A stretch of DNA of 29,327 bases from Burkholderiales bacterium (GTDB lineage: Bacteria; Pseudomonadota; Gammaproteobacteria; Burkholderiales; Usitatibacteraceae), in NCBI GenBank assembly GCA_014378085.1, contig JACMOJ010000062.1, positions 1-29,327 on the forward strand. The letters are read 5' to 3'. The notes beneath the pieces were generated by a model that was not told where the DNA came from, searched no databases, and saw only the letters and a list, made by a program, of their open reading frames with translations. Made by a program: the position numbers and the translations under genes. Below, piece after piece: positions 28,771-29,327 of the stretch. The stretch's first letter is position 1; the number at the start of each line of letters is the position of its first letter.

Positions 28771-28800
28771 AAAAAGGGGCCGCAGATGCAGCCCCTTTTT
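28771..28800. terminator. Bidirectional intrinsic terminator between acsA and the MFS gene
   Basis: AAAAAGGGGC (28771-28780) and GCCCCTTTTT (28791-28800) form a perfect 10-bp stem around a 10-base loop, with A-run and T-run ends, so it works in both directions. It lies between the convergent acsA (+) and MFS gene (-). The rest of 28583-28842 holds no gene; a tandem TAAAACGACT pair precedes the stem. Confidence 0.9.
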
Positions 28801-28842
28801 CGTATGTCGCCAATGTTGCAGCGATGTTGGGTTGATGTTACG

Positions 28843-29327
28843 TTAGCGACGACTGTCTTCGGCAAAAATATCTTTGTCCTTGTTCTCCGGCACAAATAGC
28901 GCACCGATCACAATGGTCATGGTTGCAATCACGATTGGATACCACAGACCATAATACGGATCGCCTGTTTGCGCGATCATCGCGAACGCAGTCGCAGGCA
29001 TCAATCCGCCGAACCAGCCGTTACCAATGTGATACGGCAGCGACATACCGGTGTAGCGAATCCGCGTCGGGAATAATTCAACTAAGGCGGCGGCGATTGG
29101 GCCGTACACCATCGTCACCAGCAACACGAGGTAGGTGAGAATCAAAACCAACGGGAAGGTCTGCGCCGTGAACACATCAAAGACGTTGTTCAGCTTCACG
29201 ATGCCTGCAGCAGGTTTACCCGGCGCAGGATAGCCAGCGCCAGCCAGCGCCTCATTAACGGCTTTCGTAAAGGCGGCCGGTGTGGCTTTAACAGCGTCGC
29301 CGGTCAGCTTTGACACCTCATAGCCGA
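28843..29327 (-). CDS. MFS transporter, C-terminal part (cut by window end)
   Basis: The open frame runs from the window edge to a TAA at 28843 and encodes about 160 C-terminal residues of a major-facilitator transporter. Three hydrophobic segments are visible (FPLVLILTYLVLLVTMVYG, a middle one after YHIGNGWFGG, and YPIVIATMTIVIGALFVPE). ALVELFPTRIRYTGMSLPYHIGN is typical of the metabolite:H+ symporter (MHS/ProP-like) group. The 5' end is outside the window. An internal ATG (29316) is not taken as the start, because the frame is open beyond it. Substrate is not determinable here. Confidence 0.85.
   Translation of the reverse strand, partial: GYEVSKLTGDAVKATPAAFTKAVNEALAGAGYPAPGKPAAGIVKLNNVFDVFTAQTFPLVLILTYLVLLVTMVYGPIAAALVELFPTRIRYTGMSLPYHIGNGWFGGLMPATAFAMIAQTGDPYYGLWYPIVIATMTIVIGALFVPENKDKDIFAEDSRR

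Overview
The window looks like a stretch of proteobacterial chromosome, most likely betaproteobacterial. This rests on the protein sequences of Mfd, SerB, the fused class I fumarase, the YqhA/UPF0114 protein and AcsA, and on their grouping, which I recall from Burkholderiales-type genomes. No rRNA, tRNA or other marker is present to fix the taxon. The DNA falls into two halves: an accessory left half (1 to about 15,360) and a core-metabolism right half (about 15,370 to the end).

Accessory part 1 (1-4,500) is a row of small units, all on the + strand: a DUF4279 protein; an unrecognised 192-aa protein; an AbiEi/AbiEii type IV toxin-antitoxin pair; and a HigB/HigA-like type II toxin-antitoxin pair. 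Each unit is separated from the next by a recognisable but diverged copy of one short intergenic sequence (core TCGGCCAnAAnCGG...TTCC). Two longer copies (1-118 and 1543-1653) extend about 110 bp, and a related shortened copy lies at 15191-15262. An ungapped direct repeat (96-180 and 692-776) brackets the DUF4279 gene. I see no integrase, transposase or canonical attC site. Both toxin-antitoxin pairs have a perfect inverted repeat directly before the first gene, as expected for autoregulation.

Accessory part 2 (4,500-15,057) is a seven-gene + strand cluster for taking up and breaking down a uronic-acid polysaccharide, alginate being my best guess. It comprises a TonB-dependent receptor, a LacI-family regulator, an SDR reductase, a Tat-exported heparinase II/III-type lyase, a KdgK-like sugar kinase, an ExuT-like MFS transporter and an exported right-handed beta-helix protein. 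The implied route is: polymer cut outside or in the periplasm; oligomers or unsaturated uronate imported; 4-deoxy-5-keto uronate reduced to KDG by the SDR; KDG phosphorylated to KDPG. The KDPG aldolase is not in the window.

The core half is mostly on the - strand: yqhA, fumA, an atypical Ser/Thr-kinase-like protein, mfd and serB read in that order and closely spaced, preceded by a separate citE-like lyase and AMP-forming acyl-CoA ligase pair. acsA is divergent (+). It converges through a bidirectional terminator on a partial MFS transporter cut by the window end. The most unusual detail is the mfd-serB junction: a 29-bp segment carrying the end of mfd and the start of serB is present three times. 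This creates two 10-codon mini-ORFs chained by ATGA stop-start overlaps between mfd and serB. A G-run-rich minisatellite lies just upstream of mfd.
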